Source of the DNA: Hydractinia symbiolongicarpus
Taxonomy: Eukaryota > Cnidaria > Hydrozoa > Anthoathecata > Hydractiniidae
DNA: 64,000 nt
Assembly (NCBI RefSeq): GCF_029227915.1
Contig: NC_079889.1
Location: forward strand, 8,248,001-8,312,000
Reading direction: 5' to 3'
Below, piece after piece: positions 22,571 to 30,774 of this stretch. Made by a program: the position numbers and the translations under genes. The notes beneath the pieces are model-generated. The model was given only the letters and a program-made list of their open reading frames with translations, ran no database searches and was not told the origin of the DNA. Within the stretch, counting starts at the first letter, position 1. Every line of letters begins with the position of its first letter.

Positions 22571-23056
22571 ATTTTATTTTAATACACTAGAAAACAACAG
22601 AACTAAAAACTTACAAAAAATAAGAACAGAACACCATAGATTACAACAAACTGCATTACACAAGTGCCAATCGCTAAACTTTTATCACTTTTTAAAATCA
22701 CATGCAAGCTACAGAATAAAAAACTACATTAACAATTTGTTTATATTATAAAGAGTGTCGCCAGAAGAAAAGAGATGCTGTATCTATATAAACAAAATTA
22801 AAAGTTGCATAAATCTGTTTGGTTGAACACTATGGCTACCATTAATCATGCTGAAAAGCTAACAATGAAATAATAGTAACACAACTTCAGTTCAACTTGC
22901 TACCAAAATTTTTTTTCCCTGAGTCTCTTGCAAATGCCATATATTTTCCCTGGGTCAAAATTTTTTCCAGGTGCGTTTCCAGGTTTTCCCTGAGTTTTTC
23001 AAAAAGTGGTATATTTTCCAGGTTTTCCAGGTTTTCCAGGGTCTGTGGGAAACCTG

Positions 23057-23254
23057 TTGTTTAAAAAAATTTAACTTTGTTGTAGACCATAAAAATCCCA
23101 CGGGTCGGCCTAAGCTTGGTGAGAGCGACAGATAACAATTGGGTTGGGGCTGCCAACTTTTACGCGGGCTCAGCAGGCATGTTTTTCATGCCATCCCACA
23201 ACTCTACCTATTAATCCCTTGCGTGACAGTACTATCTGTCTATTGCTGAATACT
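23057..23254. other. Probable continuation of the non-LTR element 5' region
   Basis: This continues the sequence interrupted by the hAT at 19259, as shown by the TTGTT duplication. No frame is recognised. Confidence 0.35.
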
Positions 23255-23498
23255 TCGCTTATAACAGGTGACTGAGAATAGGGAGTGTGATGTTACATGT
23301 AACAGAAAAATAACAGAAAAACAACACACATACATACACACACACAAAACAAAATAAGCAAAAAAGTAAGGGTCTGTCTTTCCAGATTGTCATTCGTTAT
23401 CCTTTCGGACAGTAGCAATAAGGAAATATTTTACAAAGAGGTGGCAAGCCACCGCAATGATGAACTCAACCTGTTAGGTCTTTGGAAATAAGCTAGAG
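23255..23498 (-). repeat. Repeat R1, copy d, partial
   Basis: The stretch at about 23428-23498 nearly repeats 17226-17296, including AAGAGGTGGCAAGCCACCGC. A second hAT element interrupts it at CTAGAG (23493-23498). Confidence 0.65.
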
Positions 23499-24648
23499 CA
23501 TGGTGACCACTGTCCTGGAATGTCCTGGACTTTCCTTCTTTTTTAGAGATTGTCCTGGAATGTCCTGGAATTTAGTTTGAAGGCTGCATATTTAATTTTT
23601 AAGGATCATCAAATTCTTTTTTTAGGCTTTCTTGCTTGATTTCTAGTTTTATCATTGGTTTAGTATTTATCTACCATGGTATATCTATGTTATATTTCAC
23701 TTGACCTTACCTAACAATTAAGTTTCTTATAGTTTACTTTTTATTTCTGTTTAGAACTAGACTAAAAGAGATTACTAATGATATAATAATGCCAAGGAAA
23801 TCAAAATTTTTAGACGACTGGCTAAAAGATCCGAATTACAAGAGCTGGCTTTCGAAAAAAAATGAAGGCTTTGGAAGATGTAAATACTGCTCGAAAGATA
23901 TTTGCGTCACAAATATGGGCGAAGCAGCTATCAAAAGTCATAAAAAAAGTAAAAAACACACTGAAAGAGATCCTGTTAATTCTTCTGTTCTCCCTTTTGT
24001 TACCGGTAACCAAAATGTAACAGATTCTTCCAAGCTAACGCACTCTTCTGAGCCAACATCCTCTTCTGAGCCAACAACCTCTGATAATGCAAGTTCCTCA
24101 ACTAAACCCTGTCAAGGTACTTTAGATTCCATGTTTGAGAGAGATCAAATATTATTTGCAGAAATCCGCTGGGCTATGAAGGTGGCCCAGGCTAACTTTT
24201 TCCAACGCTCTTGTGATGGACTCAGTGAACTATTTCATGTGATGTTTCCTGACAGCCAAATAGCAGAAAAATTTTCTTGCGGAAGAACCAAATGTGGCTA
24301 TCTCATTTACCATGGTCTTGCTCCATATTTCTTAGAAGTCTTGATGGAAGAAGTCAAGAAATCACCTACATATTCGTTATCCTTTGATGAAAGTTTAAAA
24401 AAAAAACTACAAAAGGGACAAATGGATATTTTGGTTAGATATTGGGATAATGAGAAAGATATTTCCATAACAAGGAACATGAACTCTGAATTCATGGGTG
24501 GTGCAAATGCAGAGCAAATACTCGAAACTTTTTTGAATGGGTCCAAATCTCTTGATCCAAAAAGTCTTATGCACATATCTTCAGATGGACCAAATGTCAA
24601 CCTAAAGTTTCTTACTTTATTTTCTGAAAAACGTGATCTTGATGAACT
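23499..24648 (+). mobile_element. Second hAT element, truncated by the tandem array
   Basis: It starts near CATGGTGACCACTGTCCTGG at the point where R1 copy d stops. TGTCCTGGAATGTCCTGGA words repeat in the first 80 bases, like a hAT subterminal region. The right half is missing: the array begins inside its transposase gene at 24649. Confidence 0.65.
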
Positions 24649-24667
24649 ACAATCCCAGACAAAATAA
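23789..24667 (+). pseudogene. hAT transposase N-terminal part, cut by the array
   Basis: A paralogue of the 19942-22570 transposase. It opens MPRKSKFLDDWLKDPNYKSW, has the zinc finger Cys31, Cys34, His51 and His57, a Ser/Thr/Pro-rich linker, then YSLSFDESL and ISSDGPNVNLKFL, which hold the two candidate Asp residues. It stays aligned with its paralogue up to RDLDEL and then runs into the array (last residues QSQTK come from the array). The cut lies just before the DIGSCGLH block of the paralogue. No other lesion is visible, so the array insertion may have killed a functional gene. Confidence 0.8.
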
Positions 24668-24847
24668 GTGGCAAAATGTCATTTTTCCAGTGAAAATTCA
24701 GTGTACCCCCCTTCCCCCAATATCAGAGTTGAGTTAGGCCTTGTTTTGTGCCCTGACGCATAGAAGCAACACTGATATGGGGGAGGGGGGGTGAGAGAAA
24801 CAGTATTTTGTGAAAATTGCCACTATATTTTGTCTGGGATTGTCTGA
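24649..24847. repeat. Junction palindrome, unit 1
   Basis: Imperfect inverted repeat. The outer arms are CAATCCCAGACAAAATA (24650-24666) and its exact reverse complement ending at 24842. Inner arms pair CCCCCCTTCCCCC with GGGGGAGGGGGGG and CAATATCAGAGTTG with CAACACTGATATGG. The unpaired centre is about 36 bases. It can be read as the two terminal inverted repeats of adjacent units, or as one foldable terminal hairpin. In unit 1 it borders host DNA, so one arm is a true integration end. Confidence 0.8.
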
Positions 24848-25405
24848 GACAAGTTTAGACTTAGAATTTTTCCGAGTTCAGTTTCGACTTAGATTTTTTC
24901 CAGCATTTGACTTGGTACCTTGTGAAGTGATATTTTGTGTTAATGATAACAACAAATGTTCTGAAAGGCAAAATATCTCTTCAATTTTGCAGGTGACACT
25001 CGGCTTGCGTACAGTTTCCCGTGCCTCCAGGGAAGAATTTGACGCATAAACTTCGCCTTTGTGATAAAAATATACTGTTTTCTTTTTTTTTACTATATAC
25101 AAACAAATCCGATAAATAATCTCTCTATTAAAGTCTTATGTGCATATTAACGTACTAAAAACTGTATATACCAGTGCGAAACAGCTGCGTTTACATTTAC
25201 ACGTGTTGATTTAGCATGTTAATGTTGAACGGTAAATTTGAACGTTCGCTTCAACGTTTGTTTGTATTTTCTTGTTCAAATTCAGGACAAAAACATATGT
25301 AAACAAAGCGTTCCGTACTGGTGACTACATTAAAATTTCAGTTTGCTTCTAACAAAATGTTCTGACAAAACTTGTACTTTCAGATATAAAGCTATAAATA
25401 ACAAA
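24848..25405 (+). promoter_or_regulatory. Leader of the transposase gene, unit 1
   Basis: Non-coding. A TATATA box is at 25165-25170, and a CTATAAATA lies at 25392-25400, only six bases before the likely start. A polypyrimidine-CAG acceptor-like site (TACTTTCAG, 25375-25383) could end a 5' leader intron. The 79-codon frame at 24810-25049 begins inside the palindrome and resembles nothing, so I do not call it. Confidence 0.4.
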
Positions 25406-25552
25406 ATGCAACAGCAACGCAACATCACCAAAAAGATTACGCCTGAAATGTCGACGTACTTTAAGGTACTTCATCAACAAAACGGAATGACGGGTGCAGA
25501 AATAAAAAAAATGTTTCCTCAATTTGCGTTACGCAGCTACACCGACAAATGA
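25406..25552 (+). CDS. Transposase upstream frame: helix-turn-helix domain, unit 1
   Basis: A frame of 48 codons starting MQQQRNITKKITPEMS. It contains a helical stretch, FKVLHQQNGMTGAEIKKMF, then ALRSY, which is the start of the paired-type DNA-binding domain of Tc1 transposases. It stops at TGA (25550-25552), overlapping the ATG of the main frame as ATGA. An ATG 63 bases further up (25343) is also in frame, but MQQQ has the better context (ACAAAATG). Together the two frames make one normal-length Tc1 transposase of about 360 residues. Confidence 0.65.
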   Translation: MQQQRNITKKITPEMSTYFKVLHQQNGMTGAEIKKMFPQFALRSYTDK

Positions 25553-26493
25553 AACATGAGCTCGGTCGTGAAGACAAGCGACACAACAACACTGGAAGAC
25601 CAAGGAAATTGACAGTTCGCGATGAACGTACCGTACTTAGAACGATAACAAGACTTCGCGAGGAGCGGAATCAATTTTCATCCAAGCGCATTCAAGAAGA
25701 AGCGAACCTGGCACATGTATCAACAAGAACAGTACGTCGTTGCTTACACAAACATGGATATAATTATCGTCAAGCTCGAAAGAAAGGTCTCGTCACGAAA
25801 ACCGACAAGGTCAAGAGACTTGCATTTGCAAGAGAAATGCTTCCTGTGGGAACTGATTTTTGGAAATATGAAATTGCGTTTTATTTTGATGGGGTGAGTT
25901 TTGGTCACAAAAGCAATCCGCACGGAGAGGCTCGAGCAGCTGGCGCAATGACTTGGAGACTCGCAAAAGAAGGTCTTAGTCAAACCACAAAAGGCAAGAA
26001 GGAAGGGAGTGGGGGCAAAATGGCTCAGTTTTTTATTGGAATATCTTACGATCGTGGCGTAGTTCTTTGTGAACAAATGGAAGACAAACTGACTGGAAAA
26101 ACCTTTGCTGAATTTGTGAAAACGCATTTTCCAAAAACATTTACACGTACTGTCAATCCTCAATGCCATACATTTTTGCAAGATGGAGATCCGCGACAAG
26201 TTTCAAAGGCTGCGAAAGAGGCAATGGCTTCCATAAATTGCACGATGTTCGGGATTCCAGCACGTTCCCCGGATCTCAATCCTATAGAGAATGTTTTTCA
26301 CCTTGTAAGGAAGCAGATTCGTGATGATGCCCTACGAATGCAACTGACACGAGAGAGTTACAAGCAATTTTGCGAAAGGGTAAAACGCACTATCGAAAAC
26401 TTTCCTACCGACATTATAAACAGAACGATCGAGTCAATACCAAAGCGACTGAAACTTGTGGTTCAAGGAAAAGGCAACAGAACCAAGTATTAA
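25549..26493 (+). CDS. Tc1/mariner-type DD34E transposase, unit 1
   Basis: 314 codons. The frame contains the GRPRK hinge (residues 16-20), a second helix-turn-helix (about 44-70, ending VSTRTVRRCLHKHGY) and the DDE core. Catalytic residues are Asp114 in YFDGVS, Asp212 in LQDGDP and Glu247 in PDLNPIENVF. The last two are 34 residues apart, the DD34E spacing of the Tc1 branch. Such enzymes cut at inverted repeats and insert at TA, and the host sequence at the array edge is GAACTA. The N-terminal half of the DNA-binding domain sits in the preceding frame, one base out of step. Whether the protein is made by frameshifting, by reinitiation, or not at all is unknown. The gene converges with rep across the iteron block. 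Confidence 0.9.
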   Translation: MKHELGREDKRHNNTGRPRKLTVRDERTVLRTITRLREERNQFSSKRIQEEANLAHVSTRTVRRCLHKHGYNYRQARKKGLVTKTDKVKRLAFAREMLPVGTDFWKYEIAFYFDGVSFGHKSNPHGEARAAGAMTWRLAKEGLSQTTKGKKEGSGGKMAQFFIGISYDRGVVLCEQMEDKLTGKTFAEFVKTHFPKTFTRTVNPQCHTFLQDGDPRQVSKAAKEAMASINCTMFGIPARSPDLNPIENVFHLVRKQIRDDALRMQLTRESYKQFCERVKRTIENFPTDIINRTIESIPKRLKLVVQGKGNRTKY

Positions 26494-26561
26494 ATTACTT
26501 TTTCATTTTTTTGTTGGGAGAAATGTTTTATATAGTGTGATTTTCCATTTGAAGGTTTAGG

Positions 26562-26789
26562 GTCACGCGTCACCAACGCGTCACCAACAAGTCACCAACA
26601 TGTCACCAATACATGCCCACCAAAATGACGCGTCACCACACGTCACCACTAATAATATAAAATATACTAATACTATTATTATAATACTGTTTGGTGACAT
26701 GTGGTGACATGTGTCTTTTTTGTCATTTTCCTATATAACTACTGGTAACATGTTGGTGACTCGTTGGTGACATGTTGGTGACATGTGAC
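26562..26789. other. Origin-like iteron block with central hairpin, unit 1
   Basis: GTCACCAAC iterons at 26569, 26580, 26591 and 26602 have an 11-base period. The mirror set GTTGGTGAC has GGTGAC at 26755, 26766 and 26777, also 11 bases apart. Inner pairs (26632, 26642 and 26693, 26703) form the stem of a hairpin, 26627-26648 with 26692-26715, around an AT-only-like loop of 43 bases. On the minus strand the loop has TAGTATTAG (26675-26667), and overlapping the loop end is CAGTATTAT. Both are one base off the CRESS-virus nick consensus NANTATTAC. Repeated Rep-binding sites beside a stem-loop are how rolling-circle origins look. That this is the Rep origin is inference. Confidence 0.75.
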
Positions 26790-26796
26790 AAAACAA

Positions 26797-28212
26797 TTAG
26801 AAACTATTGCTATCATACTCAGAACCTAACAAAACAAGTTTTGCAAAGCAGCTGGAACAGGGCTCCAACTGCTTCATTTCTTTAGCAGGAATTTGATGCG
26901 AGAATGAAAACATAGTCCATCGGGAGGACATCATGTCTGACTCCTTCTCGTCGCGTTGATTATATTTTCCAATGTACTCTATCTGGGCCTTGCTGGTTGC
27001 AAAGAAAGGTATGGAGTTTGTCCTGTCGATGCATAAATCCGTAGCATACTGGTTTTTGGGTCTCGGTAAATGCACCGTTTGACCCTCCAGTAGCAGCAAA
27101 AAATCGCTCCATGCTATTATTTCTGAAGACCACCTGAAATCATTTAGGTAAGCCACTTCACACTCGTCGAGCCCAACCCAGGCGTAGCGTCCAGTGGCAG
27201 GATTAACAAATGCGGTGAACATAATTTCAATAGGGTTCAGCAGAAATGACTTGCCACAATTAGTTGGTCCTACAAGCAAAATGTTGTTGCGTTTTTGACG
27301 ACCCTTATTAAAACTTTCACGCAAAGCAGTAGCAAAAACTATAGCGTTGATGTGGTTTTTAAGCAGCACATCGCGAGCAGAAATGAGCCATTCACCTTTG
27401 CAGTTGGAATTGCACGGCGCAAATGCATGGGATTGTATTATTTCCAACCGTGACTTGTTCTCCCTCTCAATAATTTGAGGTGCTTCTTGCATTCGCCAAG
27501 TTGTTGCGAGAAGGTCTGCGAGAGCCTTAGGTGACTTGTTCAAAACGAAAGAATGTAGATCTTTTTCCCCGCTTTGATTTCTTAGAAGAGCAGCCTGTAG
27601 CAATTCTGAGTCCTTTCGAATGTTGTGTTTTACCATGAACTCGGAAACGTCACTATTCGAAAGACGCTCTTTTGCTACAGGTGCTTCCGCAGCTGCAGGG
27701 GTGCTGTCTCTATCCCTCGTGGTGTTTAATCGTTGTCGCTTTGCAACCGTCGAGTTCCGCCTCATGGCTTTTTTTGTCTTTGGTGAACCTATCGTGCTCA
27801 AGTCTGTGTGGTTTGGGCTGTGAAGTATGTCCGCCACCGGTTTGTTTTTTGCAACATATCTGTACGCTGCCACATAACCGCAATGCTGCGATGAAAAATG
27901 CAAAACAAGGTGGTGTTTGTTCCAAACACTGTTCTTTATAGGGTTCCACCTTCGAGTGCCATTGAACTTAACGCACATATGAAAATGCTTTCCCCCGTTA
28001 GCGTGATCTTCTATACAACATGCCAACTGCTCAACAGAGCGATTGCTGGCCCCGTTGTGAAATGCCTCAAGAATTATCTCGGAGAAACGCTGAGTGTTGG
28101 GGACCTTTTCCATGTCTGCTTGTGAATATGTTATCAAATAAGCTCTTCTATTGTCACGATTCGATAAACTTTGTGTAAAGTCCAATTTTTCAAAACTGTT
28201 GTCGGCGCTCAT
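26797..28212 (-). CDS. CRESS-like Rep: HUH endonuclease plus superfamily 3 helicase, unit 1
   Basis: 471 residues. HUH motif I is AYLITYSQAD (24-33), motif II HFHMCVKF (His76 and His78, metal binding), motif III YVAK (Tyr119 nick nucleophile, Lys122). A basic Ser/Thr/Ala linker (145-185) follows. The helicase has Walker A GPTNCGKS (315-322), Walker B VAYLNDF (353-359), motif C IPFFATS (401-407) and an Arg-finger candidate at 431. Known relatives nick one strand at an origin stem-loop, stay joined to the 5' end and unwind, giving rolling-circle copies. The LTYSQ form of motif I recalls geminivirus/genomovirus Reps. No capsid gene accompanies it. Start ATG at 28212; TATATA at 28256-28261 is a weak promoter candidate. 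Confidence 0.9.
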   Translation of the reverse strand: MSADNSFEKLDFTQSLSNRDNRRAYLITYSQADMEKVPNTQRFSEIILEAFHNGASNRSVEQLACCIEDHANGGKHFHMCVKFNGTRRWNPIKNSVWNKHHLVLHFSSQHCGYVAAYRYVAKNKPVADILHSPNHTDLSTIGSPKTKKAMRRNSTVAKRQRLNTTRDRDSTPAAAEAPVAKERLSNSDVSEFMVKHNIRKDSELLQAALLRNQSGEKDLHSFVLNKSPKALADLLATTWRMQEAPQIIERENKSRLEIIQSHAFAPCNSNCKGEWLISARDVLLKNHINAIVFATALRESFNKGRQKRNNILLVGPTNCGKSFLLNPIEIMFTAFVNPATGRYAWVGLDECEVAYLNDFRWSSEIIAWSDFLLLLEGQTVHLPRPKNQYATDLCIDRTNSIPFFATSKAQIEYIGKYNQRDEKESDMMSSRWTMFSFSHQIPAKEMKQLEPCSSCFAKLVLLGSEYDSNSF

Positions 28213-28621
28213 GTCTATTAAACTTTTAAAACTGAAAACAGAAGGCGTGCGTTTGTATATAAAATTCTTGTAGTTTATATCATTATTTGCAGTTTTTTTT
28301 ATTTACGCTAGCTTATGTTGATTTAAAGGGAGCACACTTTAGCCTCCAACTTGTAAAAATATGTATTATGTAGCTCAGAAACTCAACTTGTATCAATCAC
28401 ACAGTAAACTCTACCATTACTGTTTGTTTACATTTCATTCCTCATGTAAAAGTACTGAATTTTGAATAAAAGATGGCTACCAAGCACATGGCCACATGGG
28501 CTAGCTGTTTGATACAAGATGTGTTGGAGCAGTCTTATTTAGAGTATGTTAAGACTTGTTTTATTTTTGAACTGTTTTGAACCTGGTAAGGAAACCTCTG
28601 TTCAATTTTTTTTTCCAATTT
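28213..28621 (-). promoter_or_regulatory. Leader of the rep gene, unit 1
   Basis: About 410 non-coding bases between the rep start and the next junction palindrome. Apart from the TATATA at 28256-28261 and T-runs I see no structure. The same stretch recurs in each unit upstream of rep. Confidence 0.35.
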
Positions 28622-28825
28622 TCAGACAATCCCAGACAAAATAAGTGGCAAAATGTCATTTTTCCAGTGAAAATTCAGTGTACCCCCCTTCCCCCAATAT
28701 CAGAGTTGAGTTAGGCCTTGTTTTGTGCCCTGACGCATAGAAGCAACACTGATATGGGGGAGGGGGGGGTGAGAGAAACAGTATTTTGTGAAAATTGCCA
28801 CTATATTTTGTCTGGGATTGTCTGA
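28622..28825. repeat. Junction palindrome, units 1/2
   Basis: First fully internal junction; arms extend to TCAGA and TCTGA, so the perfect outer arm is 22 bases. Confidence 0.8.
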
Positions 28826-29526
28826 GACAAGTTTAGACTTAGAATTTTTCCGAGTTCAGTTTCGACTTAGATTTTTTCCAGCATTTGACTTGGTACCTTG
28901 TGAAGTGATATTTTGTGTTAATGATAACAACAAATGTTCTGAAAGGCAAAATATCTCTTCAATTTTGCAGGTGACACTCGGCTTGCGTACAGTTTCCCGT
29001 GCCTCCAGGGAAGAATTTGACGCATAAACTTCGCCTTTGTGATAAAAATATACTGTTTTCTTTTTTTTTACTATATACAAACAAATCCGATAAATAATCT
29101 CTCTATTAAAGTCTTATGTGCATATTAACGTACTAAAAACTGTATATACCAGTGCGAAACAGCTGCGTTTACATTTACACGTGTTGATTTAGCATGTTAA
29201 TGTTGAACGGTAAATTTGAACGTTCGCTTCAACGTTTGTTTGTATTTTCTTGTTCAAATTCAGGACAAAAACATATGTAAACAAAGCGTTCCGTACTGGT
29301 GACTACATTAAAATTTCAGTTTGCTTCTAACAAAATGTTCTGACAAAACTTGTACTTTCAGATATAAAGCTATAAATAACAAAATGCAACAGCAACGCAA
29401 CATCACCAAAAAGATTACGCCTGAAATGTCGACGTACTTTAAGGTACTTCATCAACAAAACGGAATGACGGGTGCAGAAATAAAAAAAATGTTTCCTCAA
29501 TTTGCGTTACGCAGCTACACCGACAA

Positions 29527-30471
29527 ATGAAACATGAGCTCGGTCGTGAAGACAAGCGACACAACAACACTGGAAGACCAAGGAAATTGACAGTTCGCGA
29601 TGAACGTACCGTACTTAGAACGATAACAAGACTTCGCGAGGAGCGGAATCAATTTTCATCCAAGCGCATTCAAGAAGAAGCGAACCTGGCACATGTATCA
29701 ACAAGAACAGTACGTCGTTGCTTACACAAACATGGATATAATTATCGTCAAGCTCGAAAGAAAGGTCTCGTCACGAAAACCGACAAGGTCAAGAGACTTG
29801 CATTTGCAAGAGAAATGCTTCCTGTGGGAACTGATTTTTGGAAATATGAAATTGCGTTTTATTTTGATGGGGTGAGTTTTGGTCACAAAAGCAATCCGCA
29901 CGGAGAGGCTCGAGCAGCTGGCGCAATGACTTGGAGACTCGCAAAAGAAGGTCTTAGTCAAACCACAAAAGGCAAGAAGGAAGGGAGTGGGGGCAAAATG
30001 GCTCAGTTTTTTATTGGAATATCTTACGATCGTGGCGTAGTTCTTTGTGAACAAATGGAAGACAAACTGACTGGAAAAACCTTTGCTGAATTTGTGAAAA
30101 CGCATTTTCCAAAAACATTTACACGTACTGTCAATCCTCAATGCCATACATTTTTGCAAGATGGAGATCCGCGACAAGTTTCAAAGGCTGCGAAAGAGGC
30201 AATGGCTTCCATAAATTGCACGATGTTCGGGATTCCAGCACGTTCCCCGGATCTCAATCCTATAGAGAATGTTTTTCACCTTGTAAGGAAGCAGATTCGT
30301 GATGATGCCCTACGAATGCAACTGACACGAGAGAGTTACAAGCAATTTTGCGAAAGGGTAAAACGCACTATCGAAAACTTTCCTACCGACATTATAAACA
30401 GAACGATCGAGTCAATACCAAAGCGACTGAAACTTGTGGTTCAAGGAAAAGGCAACAGAACCAAGTATTAA
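29527..30471 (+). CDS. DD34E transposase, unit 2
   Basis: Main frame with the same translation as unit 1. The upstream helix-turn-helix frame is at 29384-29530, with the same ATGA overlap. Confidence 0.9.
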   Translation: MKHELGREDKRHNNTGRPRKLTVRDERTVLRTITRLREERNQFSSKRIQEEANLAHVSTRTVRRCLHKHGYNYRQARKKGLVTKTDKVKRLAFAREMLPVGTDFWKYEIAFYFDGVSFGHKSNPHGEARAAGAMTWRLAKEGLSQTTKGKKEGSGGKMAQFFIGISYDRGVVLCEQMEDKLTGKTFAEFVKTHFPKTFTRTVNPQCHTFLQDGDPRQVSKAAKEAMASINCTMFGIPARSPDLNPIENVFHLVRKQIRDDALRMQLTRESYKQFCERVKRTIENFPTDIINRTIESIPKRLKLVVQGKGNRTKY

Positions 30472-30539
30472 ATTACTTTTTCATTTTTTTGTTGGGAGAA
30501 ATGTTTTATATAGTGTGATTTTCCATTTGAAGGTTTAGG

Positions 30540-30767
30540 GTCACGCGTCACCAACGCGTCACCAACAAGTCACCAACATGTCACCAATACATGCCCACCA
30601 AAATGACGCGTCACCACACGTCACCACTAATAATATAAAATATACTAATACTATTATTATAATACTGTTTGGTGACATGTGGTGACATGTGTCTTTTTTG
30701 TCATTTTCCTATATAACTACTGGTAACATGTTGGTGACTCGTTGGTGACATGTTGGTGACATGTGAC
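30540..30767. other. Origin-like iteron block, unit 2
   Basis: Same iteron order and hairpin as unit 1. Confidence 0.75.
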
Positions 30768-30774
30768 AAAACAA

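Larger units (their letters stand above)
19260..23056 (-). mobile_element. Structurally complete hAT transposon with 5-bp target duplication
   Basis: The ends are imperfect inverted repeats: CAGGGTTTCCACAGA at 19260-19274 pairs with 23042-23056 (13 of 15). TTGTT flanks both sides (19255-19259 and 23057-23061). Subterminal TTTTCCCTGGGTC and TTCCCTGAG words repeat at both ends. Length 3797 bp. Classical hAT elements make 8-bp duplications; a 5-bp one fits the hAT5-type subgroup as I recall it. Because the transposase frame is fully open, this copy may be young. Confidence 0.85.
24649..28621 (+). mobile_element. Unit 1 of the array
   Basis: It lacks the first four bases (TCAG) found in the other units, because the host junction falls there. 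Order: junction palindrome, leader, transposase (+), iteron origin, rep (-), rep leader. The two genes converge on the origin. Confidence 0.95.

Noticed and set aside
24650-24842. A 193-bp MITE nested in every unit instead of a unit junction
   Set aside because: Not excluded, but the array edge falls exactly at its outer arm and there is no TA on both sides of it inside the array, so element ends explain it better.
24810-25049. 79-codon frame at the start of each unit
   Set aside because: It begins in the junction palindrome, has no recognisable domain and overlaps a likely leader region.
25744-26199. 151-codon open frame antisense to the transposase in each unit
   Set aside because: It lies wholly within the DD34E gene on the other strand, shows no family motif, and stays open only because the units are near identical.
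26562-26789. CRISPR-like array of short direct repeats
   Set aside because: Repeats are 9-11 bases with 2-base spacers and are mirrored; this is an iteron pattern, and the context is eukaryotic.
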